Part shown: one piece after another, positions 58,501-64,000 of the stretch
How positions within the stretch are numbered: position 1 is the first letter of the stretch
Layout of the letters: each line of letters starts with the position of its first letter
Origin: Bufo bufo
Lineage: Eukaryota > Chordata > Amphibia > Anura > Bufonidae
DNA: 64,000 bases
Direction: 5' to 3'
Assembly: GCF_905171765.1 (NCBI RefSeq)
Contig: NC_053390.1
Coordinates: 213,771,208 to 213,835,207 of the forward strand
Notes under the pieces: model-generated
Seen by the model: only the letters and a program-made list of their open reading frames with translations
Database searches by the model: none
What the model was told of the DNA's origin: nothing
Position numbers and translations under genes: made by a program

Positions 58501-59498
58501 CTTTCTCAGTATGACAGCTCGGGGGAGGGGGGTCCTTCTGCAGCTCTCTCCATGTAACTGTCACAGCTTCTAACAGTAGATATGACTGATGGCAGTTGAA
58601 GGATGGAACGGAGTATGCGTCTTCGAGGCAGACAGAGAAAAAAGGAAAACCTCAGATGGTGCTATTTAGATCCATTTTATTGAATAGCTTAGTGGCTATA
58701 CTAAATTTGTATTTACATCCTTTCACAACCACATTGAGATCCAGGTGCTGGATTGCAAAATGTAGAATATTTTTCATGGGACAACCTTGCCACTTGCATG
58801 CTCCATGCATGGAAGTTTTAATTCAGCCCGGTCATTAGACAGTGACGCTTTATACTCTACATCCGGTTCCTGTATAAATCCATTTCATTATGTGGCGGTG
58901 CTTACTAATACAAGCCTCTTTGCATTGTTCTTCTTTGGAAGACGGCTCCTCCAGTTGGAAGGGATCTATTCCCATAACTGTCCCTAACTTGCTGTAGACT
59001 CATTTTGGCTCCTAGACCTCTGTACCCCCTAGAAGCCTCAGTTTCTCCTAGGACTGTACTGGCAGAGGCATCAGAGGGGATAAAATATACATATGGATAC
59101 AGATGGCTAGGATAGGTGATGACTGAATCTTATTGCAGACATGCACCAAGGTTGTCGACCAGAGTGATGCCTCCAATGTAACGCATTTTAAATGTGACGA
59201 GCACAATGACACACTTCTTAAACATGACCGCAAAGGCCGGTGATTAGCCATAGCAGTTTCCGGACCAAGCCACTTCTGGTCCAGCAGGGACTGGGAACGG
59301 GCTCTGGTGCAGGAACGATGGGACTACAGACAGATGTTTGTGTTTTTTTTTAAATTGGGCACAGGTTCCAAAGATTGAGCTGGTCGGCTCCTAGACTGGA
59401 CAACACCTTTAACCTGTTCCTTCTACATGAATCTGTGTGATAAGAAATCTCTGTCTCTGTTCTTCTCAGGTGTAACATCATTCCAATAAAAAGATGAA
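39129..59498 (+). CDS. PSMD9: PSMD9 (26S proteasome assembly chaperone p27), six exons
   Basis: The joined frame encodes 209 residues; the human protein is 223. In other vertebrates PSMD9/p27 is a cytosolic and nuclear chaperone that binds ATPase subunits of the 19S base during proteasome assembly and leaves before the particle is complete; yeast Nas2 is the homologue. Exons: 39129-39242, 42550-42652, 49572-49765, 57176-57277, 57365-57453 and 59471-59498. All introns are GT-AG and phases join cleanly. The N-terminal helical region ([35 protein letters not shown]) is followed by a linker (PGSPASM) and a PDZ domain (from GLQVGDEI to [16 protein letters not shown]), ending GCNIIPIKR. Recognition rests on this conserved order and these motifs. 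No frameshift or stop is seen. Confidence 0.95.
39640..39681 (+). repeat. PSMD9: Partial duplicate of PSMD9 exon 1 start
   Basis: This 42-bp sequence starting ATGTCTGACGCTGGGAGTCC matches 39129-39170 at 39 of 42 positions, keeps the reading frame ([14 protein letters not shown]) and then diverges abruptly. No GT donor in a good context follows soon, so it does not look like a usable alternative exon. It is 511 bp downstream of the real start. Confidence 0.85.
40872..41286. mobile_element. TTAA-flanked foldback MITE (Kolobok-like), in PSMD9 intron 1
   Basis: Ends AGGGGTTTGTCTCATCATG and catgatgagacaacccct-type are flanked by TTAA (40868-40871, 41287-41290). The arms contain atatgcccccattgtct and its inverse. 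On each side another aaccccttt / aaaggggtt terminus abuts it, sharing the TTAA. It belongs to the same family type as 5648-6125. Confidence 0.8.
41291..41570. mobile_element. Second abutting foldback MITE
   Basis: It begins AGGGGTTCTTCAGG directly after the shared TTAA. The arms agatctctgtgcagcagtgc and gcactgctacacagagatct pair around about 41430. The right end is not clear. Confidence 0.55.
42550..42652 (+). CDS. PSMD9: PSMD9 exon 2
   Basis: It encodes [20 protein letters not shown] through RTVRHNII plus the first base of a cysteine codon. It is preceded by ttttaatcttccag and followed by GTGAGT. The [14 protein letters not shown] stretch is among the most conserved parts of the family. Phase 1 at the 3' end. 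Confidence 0.95.
42694..43464. mobile_element. hAT-type non-autonomous element in PSMD9 intron 2
   Basis: The left end CAGGGCTCGACAAATCC is inverted at the right end (ggaaatttgtcaaaccctg). A perfect 8-bp duplication GTGTAATA flanks it (42686-42693, 43465-43472). The interior (771 bp) has no transposase; ORFs of 60-90 codons on both strands overlap and have no motifs. CAGGG ends plus an 8-bp duplication define hAT. Confidence 0.93.
43465..43518. repeat. TA microsatellite
   Basis: About 24 TA dinucleotides lie between the hAT element and the next inverted-repeat element. The element to the right may have used this tract as its TA target. Confidence 0.95.
43744..44048. repeat. Hairpin A
   Basis: The arms are about 140 bp (actcactatgaaagcggcag versus ctgccgctttcatagtgagt) with a short loop near 43895. 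They are almost perfect over the inner 100 bp. Confidence 0.92.
44063..44251. repeat. Hairpin B
   Basis: Arms of about 85 bp start tctgctttcttctataac. They share the actcactatgaaagc motif with hairpin A, so A and B are related. Confidence 0.92.
44298..44438. repeat. Hairpin C
   Basis: Arms of about 66 bp (cacagggacaatatactgtg inward, ending catgctggtcacag-like) have a loop of about 7 bp near 44367. It is nearly perfect. Confidence 0.92.
44511..44985. repeat. Minisatellite, 29-30 bp unit, about 16 copies
   Basis: The unit is cataacagtgcgtcatccac followed by aggtccccc(c). Length changes by one C between copies. Confidence 0.95.
45532..46056. mobile_element. Foldback element nested in the Tc1 5' region
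   Basis: The arms pair across a centre near 45755: attagaatgtatgggctctg (45570) versus cagagcccatacattctaat (45940), and tacctcggaaccgaagcgga versus tccgcttcggttccgaggta. The flanking Tc1 sequence reads acaacact...gaggat on one side and ctactgaggatatgatac on the other, so a duplication of about 8 bp around the gaggat site is likely. Confidence 0.8.
46251..47253 (+). pseudogene. Tc1-like transposase, several frameshifts
   Basis: The N-terminus [20 protein letters not shown] (from 46251) ends at a stop at 46446. Later pieces follow in other frames: [20 protein letters not shown] (46519 on), [13 protein letters not shown] with the first aspartate, [14 protein letters not shown] with the second, and [14 protein letters not shown] with the glutamate, ending at 47253. 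At least three indels or stops break it. Confidence 0.9.
47540..48395 (+). pseudogene. Ancient Tc1-like transposase relic
   Basis: Scattered nucleotide blocks follow the order of another Tc1-like family: tgggcaaagtgtgactttga, caaattgctgaaaaagtta, agcagtggaagaaggtggcc followed by tggtctgataaatcag, gtgtgattctctgggcaaca followed by ttctgctgggaa, and finally ggatgtgctggaaaaacaag. No frame survives. The assignment is from recalled family order, not an alignment. Confidence 0.6.
48400..49571. other. AT-rich part of PSMD9 intron 2, no feature
   Basis: Poly-T-rich sequence predominates to about 49000. Around 49080-49260 are short segments (cccatagaaatgaatgg) shared with MITE interiors elsewhere. I see no gene. 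Confidence 0.5.
49572..49765 (+). CDS. PSMD9: PSMD9 exon 3
   Basis: It completes the split cysteine codon and encodes [20 protein letters not shown] through the charged helix ([18 protein letters not shown]) to the PDZ start ([16 protein letters not shown]). The acceptor is atattttaag, the donor GTAAGT. Phase 0 at the 3' end. Confidence 0.95.
49825..50290 (+). pseudogene. Tc1-like transposase N-terminal relic
   Basis: One open piece (49917-50117) contains [17 protein letters not shown] then HLGHSELAV, the first helix-turn-helix of a Tc1-like transposase of a family different from the others here. Downstream blocks to about 50290 are too decayed to read. No ends were found. Confidence 0.65.
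50369..51330. mobile_element. Long palindrome interrupted by a MITE
   Basis: The left arm (50369 to about 50692) pairs with about 50699-50776 and 51088-51330. Landmarks: gcgtatcactggaatcacca and tggtgattccagtgatacgc at the centre, ttgtgccggaccaaaatgta and its inverse further out, and acaaccgcacaaaaaggctg and its inverse at the tips. The right arm is split by the MITE 50777-51084. The superfamily is unknown. Confidence 0.85.
50777..51084. mobile_element. Harbinger-like MITE with verified TTA duplication
   Basis: Ends GGCTCCATTCACACGTCCG and GGACGTGTGAACGAAGCC are flanked by TTA (50774-50776, 51085-51087). The host palindrome preserves the empty site in its other arm (revcomp of 50610-50625: gcattagatga), so the 3-bp duplication is proven by comparison. 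It is internally palindromic with gcggacaagaataggc / cctattcttgtccgc. Confidence 0.93.
51892..53623. mobile_element. Large Harbinger-like foldback element
   Basis: Outer ends GGCTACTTTCACACTTGCG and the inverse GCAAGTGTGAAAGTAGCC define 1.73 kb. The right side is followed by TTA; the left flank is ttg, one base different. The subterminal zones (51905-52050, 53280-53610) are rich in ggatccg motifs and the interior is a near-perfect palindrome (about 52440-53220). No transposase is present. Confidence 0.8.
52440..53220. repeat. 780-bp near-perfect palindrome
   Basis: It is centred near 52838 (caatgcgcc loop). From the centre outward the arms match almost without error through cacagacctttcacttacca, ggccggtcacagacatcgc, taagtataatgcttctattt and accatggcagccaagac, then through ggccaccaatgaatatagag-type repeats that vary in copy number. 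Each arm also holds its own small hairpin (ccatggcagccaagac / gtcttggctgccatgg). Confidence 0.9.
53627..54540. other. Unassigned part of PSMD9 intron 3
   Basis: It has no recognised repeat except aacccctttaagggggtttc at about 54200, a TTAA-type MITE terminus or junction. The ORFs at 53980-54255 and 54265-54537 have no motifs. Confidence 0.45.
54543..55255. repeat. Minisatellite, 33-bp unit, about 21 copies, almost perfect
   Basis: The unit is cagtataacgcccccttgcg then cgcgctactcgcc. Copies are identical except for ctactc versus cttctc in three or four units. With 33 a multiple of three, both strands stay open for about 250 codons (11-residue repeats such as [11 protein letters not shown]). 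I treat these as artefacts. The gcgcgcgc core gives 5 or more CpG per unit. Confidence 0.97.
55260..57175. other. Unassigned 3' part of PSMD9 intron 3
   Basis: aagtgagacaacccctttaa at about 55835-55854 is a TTAA-type MITE end without partner. 56142-56170 is a T-rich tract and 56281-56295 a C-run. 56460-56545 resembles dispersed frog repeat sequence (gggccctgtaacagctgc). The 145-residue minus-strand ORF at 55343-55780 has no motif I know. Confidence 0.45.
57176..57277 (+). CDS. PSMD9: PSMD9 exon 4 (PDZ domain)
   Basis: It encodes [20 protein letters not shown] to VVQHSEG, the first half of the PDZ fold with the ligand-groove strand. It is 102 bp, phase 0 on both sides, followed by GTAAGT. Confidence 0.96.
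57278..57364 (+). other. PSMD9: PSMD9 intron 4 (87 bp)
   Basis: This short intron runs from GTAAGTGC to cttgtgatttcag. It is the only one in the gene without inserted repeats. Confidence 0.93.
57365..57453 (+). CDS. PSMD9: PSMD9 exon 5 (PDZ domain end)
   Basis: It encodes [20 protein letters not shown] then QRWNGKGLL and two bases of a glycine codon. The donor is [21 protein letters not shown] across the junction is the family's conserved C-terminus. Confidence 0.95.
57501..57765. mobile_element. Harbinger-like MITE, right end lost (intron 5)
   Basis: The left end GGCTAGTTTCACACTGGTG follows TTA (57498-57500). The interior has the aacggatccgt and cattgactttcaatgtaagt motifs of the family. 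No right-hand terminus is recognisable. Confidence 0.7.
57800..58135. repeat. Imperfect foldback in PSMD9 intron 5
   Basis: ggagccatggtgcgcatg (about 57890) pairs with aaatgcgcaccatggctc (about 57997), and tttgggacccccaggag with ctgggggtcccagagg. The outer arms tacttattccccat and atacttatccccataata are direct rather than inverted. It overlaps four short ORFs, all artefacts. Confidence 0.6.
58318..58555. repeat. Minisatellite, about 44 bp unit, 5 copies
   Basis: The unit is ctgcagctctctcccatcac followed by agctctggggggtgtccttt. Copies have small G-tract differences. Confidence 0.92.
58560..59470. other. Rest of PSMD9 intron 5
   Basis: I see no gene. The segment 59222-59410 (gaccgcaaaggccggtga, agccacttctggtccagc) resembles 40205-40280 and is a dispersed repeat ending in a gacaacacctttaa terminus. 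Confidence 0.5.
59471..59498 (+). CDS. PSMD9: PSMD9 exon 6 (last coding exon)
   Basis: After the acceptor ttcttctcag, one base completes glycine and eight codons encode CNIIPIKR, then TGA (59496-59498). This tiny coding segment was found by extending the conserved C-terminus; it is too short to appear as an ORF. Confidence 0.95.
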
Positions 59499-59817
59499 GC
59501 TCTCAAATGTCTAAGGCTGAAGTTGTGTTGCCTGCGGGTAAAGTTTTGGAACGTGGACTGATCTTTAGAAGAACCTGCATTGCTTTAAGAATTGGACTTC
59601 TCTTTCTTAGCCTTCTTTTGAAGCTCTGAGTAAAACCGTGTATGATTTATATAGTTTGCATCGTGGAAGCCATGTTGTGGGATTGAGAAATGCTAGTAAA
59701 ATATCTGAGACTTGCACTGGCCTAATATTCCCTTCTCCAGTGCACATTATGTGGCGACATGAGGGTAAGAGGTAGCTGGTAGTGTCCCCCCAAAATATAT
59801 TCTTCCAGTATTTCCGT

Positions 59818-60230
59818 AGGGGTTTTTTCACACTTGTGTTGTTAAGTACGGTATTGAGATCCGGCAGAGGATCTCAATATGGAAATTAAACATCCGTTTT
59901 GATTTTGCACATCAGGATGCAGTTGTGTGAAATCAAAAAGGAAAAAAATGGATCCGTCACTAAATACATTGAAAGTCAATAGGCTTCTAAGAAAAATTGA
60001 TCCGTCATCATTGCCTTACATTGTTTTCAGTGCCGGATCCGTTTTTTTCCTGTTTTTATGACCGGACATAAAAAGGAATGCTGACGGAACGGAAGACATC
60101 CTGATGCATCCTGAACGGATCTCTTTCCATTCAGAATGCATGAGGACTAAACGGAAACGTTTTTTTCCGGTATTAGATCCACTGCCGGATCTTAATACCG
60201 GAAAACAACAACGCAAATGTGAAAGTAGCC
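59818..60230. mobile_element. Harbinger-like MITE, left end decayed
   Basis: The right end aatgtgaaagtagcc is followed by TAA. The left end gggttttttcacacttgtg is similar but altered. Inner arms cggtattgagatccggcag and ggatcttaataccgg pair. Confidence 0.75.
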
Positions 60231-60325
60231 TAAAGTGACCACACTTGTCTCTACAGAAGGGCTTACTGCCCTGAAATCTTATTTTAGCACTGCCTATAAA
60301 GCTGTACAGTTTATTGCGGGAGTTA

Positions 60326-60732
60326 GGCTACTTTCACACGGTATTGAGATCCGGCAGAGGATTTTAATATCGGAGAAAAGCGCTTCTGTTTTGTCCCCGT
60401 TCGTTGTCAGGGGGAACAAAACAGAATAGAACAGAACGGAATGCTCCAAAATGCTTTCTGTTCCATTTTGGTTGCGGTTTTCTTTCTGTCATGGGATGCG
60501 GAGCAAAACGGATCCTGCATAACCCACAATGCAAGTCAATGGGGACGGATCCGTTTTCTCAGATGCAATAGAAAACTGATCCGTTCCCCATTGACTTTCA
60601 ATGGTGTTCATGACTGATCTATCTTGGCTATGTTAAAGATAATACAACCGAATCCGTTCAGAACAGATGCAGATAGTTGTATTATCAGTAACGGAATCGT
60701 TTTTGCTGATCCCTGCCGGTGTGAAAGTAGCC
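60326..60732. mobile_element. Harbinger-like MITE, 407 bp
   Basis: Ends GGCTACTTTCACACGG and CCGGTGTGAAAGTAGCC are flanked by TTA on both sides (60323-60325, 60733-60735). It shares ggcagaggatt and ggatccgttt blocks with 59818-60230. Confidence 0.88.
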
Positions 60733-61025
60733 TTAAGGTGGCCATATACCGTAGAGAGCTGAATGTGCGTTCAGCTGTCAGCTATTCCTCCCAATCCCCC
60801 CATACACATGCATGATCGGCTGAGCATGCATGTGCTTTCAATAGGGAGAAGAGGGATAAGCTGCTGCTTGCTTCCCTAGCAGCAAATTATTCGTGTACGC
60901 CGGATCCTTCCCCCCCCCCCCCCCCCCCCCCCATGCTTTCTGCCTTCAAGAGTCTCAGGACACCCTCATACACAATATATGGTCAGTCACAGAGAAATCT
61001 GCAATTGTGGCTGACGTTCAGCTAA

Positions 61026-61441
61026 GGCTTCTTTCACACTCAGGCTTTGGCTTTACGTTTGTGAGATCCGTTCAGGGCTCTCACAAGCGGTCCAAAACGG
61101 ATCAGTTTGCATTCTAATGCATTCTGAATGGATAAGGATCTGCTCAGAATGCATCAGTTTGCATCAGTTCTGCCTCCATTCCACTTTGGAGACTGACACC
61201 AAAATGCAACTTGCAGCGTTTTGGTGTCCGTCTGATGAAACTGAGCCTTCACTGACACAATCTGGCACAATAGAAAACGGATCCGTCCTCCATTGACTTT
61301 CAGAGGTGTTCAAGACGGATCCGTCTTGGCTATGTTAAAGATAATACAAACGGATCCATTCTGAACGGATGCAGGCGGATGTATTATCTGAACGGATCCG
61401 TCCATGACAGATCCGCACAAAACGTGAGTGTGAAAGTAGCC
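61026..61441. mobile_element. Harbinger-like MITE, 416 bp
   Basis: Ends GGCTTCTTTCACACTCAGG and GAGTGTGAAAGTAGCC are flanked by TAA on both sides (61023-61025, 61442-61444). The interior is dense in aacggatccgt motifs. Confidence 0.88.
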
Positions 61442-61651
61442 TAATGTGTATGGCAACCTATACTTAGAAATAAAAACTCTGGGAACCTTTGTCTTGTTAC
61501 TGGACTTCTCCTGTAATAATTACATTACTCTGCACAAAGTGGATCTCTGTTATCTCTTGGTGACTCCTAAAGGTGGGTGTTACAAAATACATGTATTGAT
61601 CCAAACAGTGAGATGGGGGCTCTGGCTGTCCAACCTGGAAAATACAATAAA

Positions 61652-62300
61652 AAAAATCTGTTTGTAAGGCTTGTGTTTTTTAATCTGCCAGTATTCCTTA
61701 CTCTTATACAGATTACGTCAGCTGCAGAAGGAGAAAACTTTTCATAATGTCCGACACAAAAACACAAAACTTGTATTAAGATTCCTGGTATATTGGCATT
61801 ACATGATGAATAGAATTCCATTAAAATAAAGACCTCTCCCTGACTGAGTTGAGGCAGCTCCGATAAGTATGTGTTGTTCTAGTTAGGTGGCTCTGAGGTG
61901 TACTGTCACGTACCTCTGTGTCACTATGGCAGATCGGCCTGAAAATGCAGGAATTGAGAAAAATTGTGCTACTGAATTATTTGTCTTCTCGCCCCGACCG
62001 GAAGTGTGTGTTTGTCAGGGCTAGCAAAACCAAATTTCCCAATTCCCATATGAATATGCTGGCACAAGTCACTAAGTTTGGTGCTGTATGGTGGCACTTG
62101 AAATCTCTAGGTATAATCAGTTCTTCAATCTACCCCTATAAACCTAGTCGGGTCTTGAACTATCCTCTGTACACCACCGCATTGGATTTGCAGAACTGAA
62201 TGAACATGTGATTGAAGTGTAGACTTTCCACTTTAGCCCCTATTTTGGGCCTTTTAGGACAAAACATTTTTTCTTATTTTTTTCTCGCCATTATCTCATT
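61652..62300. other. Unassigned; two short frames of unknown meaning
   Basis: From 61926 a frame begins MADRPENAGIEKNCATELF and stops after about 33 codons; an overlapping frame (61918-62199) reads on for 93 residues. Neither is recognised and no splice pattern links them. A decayed pseudogene is possible. Confidence 0.3.
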
Positions 62301-62304
62301 CTAA

Positions 62305-62960
62305 GGGTACATGCACACAACCGTATGTATTTTGCGTTCCGCCAAAAAACTGGTGACTTCCATGTTACACCCTGGTCAGTGCAGATGACCAAAATTGCAT
62401 GAGAAGGTAAACATTGAGGAGAGCAAGGTGGGCAAAAAAGGAGAGGGACATTCAGAAGGGATATCTTTCCCTAAGGAAACCCTATTTACCCCTAAGCCTC
62501 CAGGCTATGGGGTAAATAGGGTTTCCTTAGGGAAAGATGTCCCTTCTGAATGGCTTAGGGGTAAATAGGGTTTCCCTAGGGAAAGACATCCCTTCTGAAT
62601 GGCTTAGGGGTAAATAGGGTTTCCTTAGGGAAAGATGTCCCTTCTGAATGGCTTAGGGGTAAATAGGGTTTCCTTAGGGAAAGATATCCCTAAAGATTGA
62701 GGATTTAAGGGTCTTTTTGGTTTGATTTAGTTTGTATGATAAATAACGGGACTCATGAACAACATTGAATATATCATTCAATAATTTGGATTAATGACTT
62801 CTGTGTTACATCTGTTTTTTTGGCGGATCCATTGTAACAATGCCTGTCCTTGTCTGGAAAATGGACAATTATAGGACATGTTTTATTTTTTCGTGGAAAG
62901 GACTTGTGGACCTACGGATAAGGAATGCACACAGTTATTTCCATATTATTATTTTTTTTT
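62305..62960. mobile_element. Harbinger-like MITE remnants around a tandem array
   Basis: GGGTACATGCACACAACCG follows TAA at 62302-62304, resembling the family at 12888. Related right-side motifs (ggcggatccattgtaacaat, aggaatgcacac) lie at 62820-62940. Between them sits unrelated sequence including the 62455-62700 array. The right end is damaged. Confidence 0.5.
62455..62700. repeat. 49-bp tandem repeat (4 copies) headed by an inverted copy
   Basis: The unit is gtaaatagggtttccttagg followed by gaaagatgtcccttctgaat and ggcttaggg. The first 55 bp (62452-62505) are the same unit in reverse complement (gggatatctttccctaagg), so the array can fold into a hairpin. Confidence 0.92.
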
Positions 62961-63719
62961 TTGGGGGGGGGGGGGGGCACCCATTGAAGTGAATGATTCC
63001 GCATACAGGCTGCAAAAAAAGGAACAGACACGAAAGAAAAAAAAAATAAGTTTGTCTGCATGAGTTCTACGTTATAACTTTTATTTTCTGGTGACATAGC
63101 TGTATGAAGGCATGGGTTTTTTGAGTTGTATTTTTCGGTGGCACCAAATAACAACTTATTAAAGGGTTATTCCCAGCTAGGACATTAATGGCATATTACT
63201 AGGATATGCCATCAATATGAGATAGGGGCTGGTCCCAACTTTGGGATCCGCTCCTGTCCCCAGAATGGTGGGGCCCCCGGACTAAAGGAGAGAGCATCGC
63301 GCTCTTCATTCACTGCTTTGGGGCCCTCTGAAAATAGCCACCTTTTTCTCACTTCTCATCCACTATATGGAACGATTACATGGATTCGCAAGAAACACTG
63401 ATGTGTGCATGGCCCAACAGAAACAAAAAGGGTCAGTGTGCTGATCCCCAAAATATGCAGATAGCACGTGGATGAAAAAAATTAGTTTTGTGCATGAGGA
63501 CTTTTTCTGTGGGTCAGTATGACTGCGATGATGCCAAATGTATAGTTTTTTATTTCACTACTTTTACACAATAAATACTTTAAAAAAATAGTTGGTTTTC
63601 TCTGTCATCCTCCACCACGGAACTTATGCTGAGATGACCCTCTTCTAACTAGTTAGGGACAGTAAGAATACATTTGGCCCTCCTCTGGCTCATCCTCAGT
63701 GTCTTCCTGTCCCTTGCAG
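62961..63719. other. Non-coding, no gene recognised
   Basis: It has a T-run and a G-run near 62950-62980 and otherwise no structure I can name. At about 63162-63300 ttaaagggttattccc opens a block resembling the start of TTAA-type MITEs. Confidence 0.4.
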
Positions 63720-63820
63720 GTGAAGGATTGGTCCCTCCAGCACCACAAGCTGTGGGCCTGTTCCTGGGGAGGCAGACAGGTTCGGTATTTGTGTATACCT
63801 ACCACATTTGAGGATTACAG
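63720..63820 (+). CDS. Possible exon of a downstream gene
   Basis: A pyrimidine-rich acceptor (cttcctgtcccttgcag, to 63719) and a GTAAGC donor at 63821 bound 101 bp that are open in one frame: VKDWSLQHHKLWACSWGGRQ then VRYLCIPTTFEDY. I do not recognise the protein. The first exon bases would be GTG, which is unusual but allowed. With no second exon in the window this could be chance. Confidence 0.25.
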
Positions 63821-64000
63821 GTAAGCGTGTGGTGCGTCTTCCCAGAGGTTATCTGTGGTGGTGACGTCACCGTATGTACTGAATTAGACTGATGGCATTA
63901 TGTCAGAACAGTTCAGTAGATACAGGTCTGGCAGGGACCCACAGCATTATAAATCATTTATAATGCATGCAATTCTGTCAAAGGAGCAGAGGTCAGAGCA
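63821..64000. other. Window end, no feature
   Basis: I see nothing supported in this stretch. Confidence 0.4.

Larger units (their letters stand above)
59499..61651 (+). other. PSMD9: Probable PSMD9 3' UTR / 3' flank
   Basis: Candidate polyadenylation signals are AATAAA at 61469-61474 and 61646-61651. I cannot tell which is used or how long the transcript is. If transcribed this far, the 3' UTR would carry three Harbinger-like MITEs able to form hairpins. Confidence 0.4.

Noticed and set aside
61918..62199. 93-residue ORF beside an alternative frame starting MADRPENAG
   Set aside because: No homology recognised and no splice or polyadenylation context. I left it as an unassigned stretch rather than call a gene.

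Overview
The window looks like nuclear DNA of an anuran amphibian, inferred from its transposon families and from one vertebrate gene split by introns. There are no bacterial-style genes, operons, rRNA or tRNA genes or CRISPR arrays. Almost everything outside that gene is repetitive: Tc1-like, hAT, PIF/Harbinger-like and TTAA-targeting DNA elements, one BEL/Pao LTR retrotransposon, many foldback (palindromic) MITEs, and minisatellites.

The one host gene I can name is PSMD9 (proteasome assembly chaperone p27, PDZ domain) on the + strand. It has six exons between 39129 and 59498, all with GT-AG introns, and the joined frame encodes 209 residues. Introns 1-3 are large (3.3, 6.9 and 7.4 kb) and packed with repeats; intron 4 is only 87 bp. 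A 42-bp near-copy of the start of exon 1 lies in intron 1. A second, weak candidate exon (63720-63820) may belong to a downstream gene.

Layout. 1-1534: Tc1-like element clipped by the window edge. 1535-10434: old repeats, a hAT transposase scrap, a TTAA-flanked foldback, a CAGG-ended hAT MITE, and a 1.6-kb inverted repeat with a minisatellite core. 10435-18173: three Tc1-like elements, one with an uninterrupted transposase and one nested inside a Harbinger-like MITE. 18180-24905: a G-rich minisatellite split by a young BEL/Pao element that lacks reverse transcriptase. 24905-32110: repeats and a decayed tandem array interrupted by a 3-kb insertion that itself holds a Tc1 element. 32110-39128: MITEs, a Helitron-like 3' end, and minisatellites of 36, about 40 and about 46 bp. 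39129-61650: PSMD9 with its repeat-filled introns and 3' flank. 61650-64000: mostly unassigned.

Several insertions can be ordered in time because one element interrupts another (Tc1 in MITE, BEL in minisatellite, MITE in palindrome, hAT foldback in minisatellite). In three of these the empty target site can be read directly. I found no multi-gene system; the interest lies in the mobile-element biology and in a few features of PSMD9.
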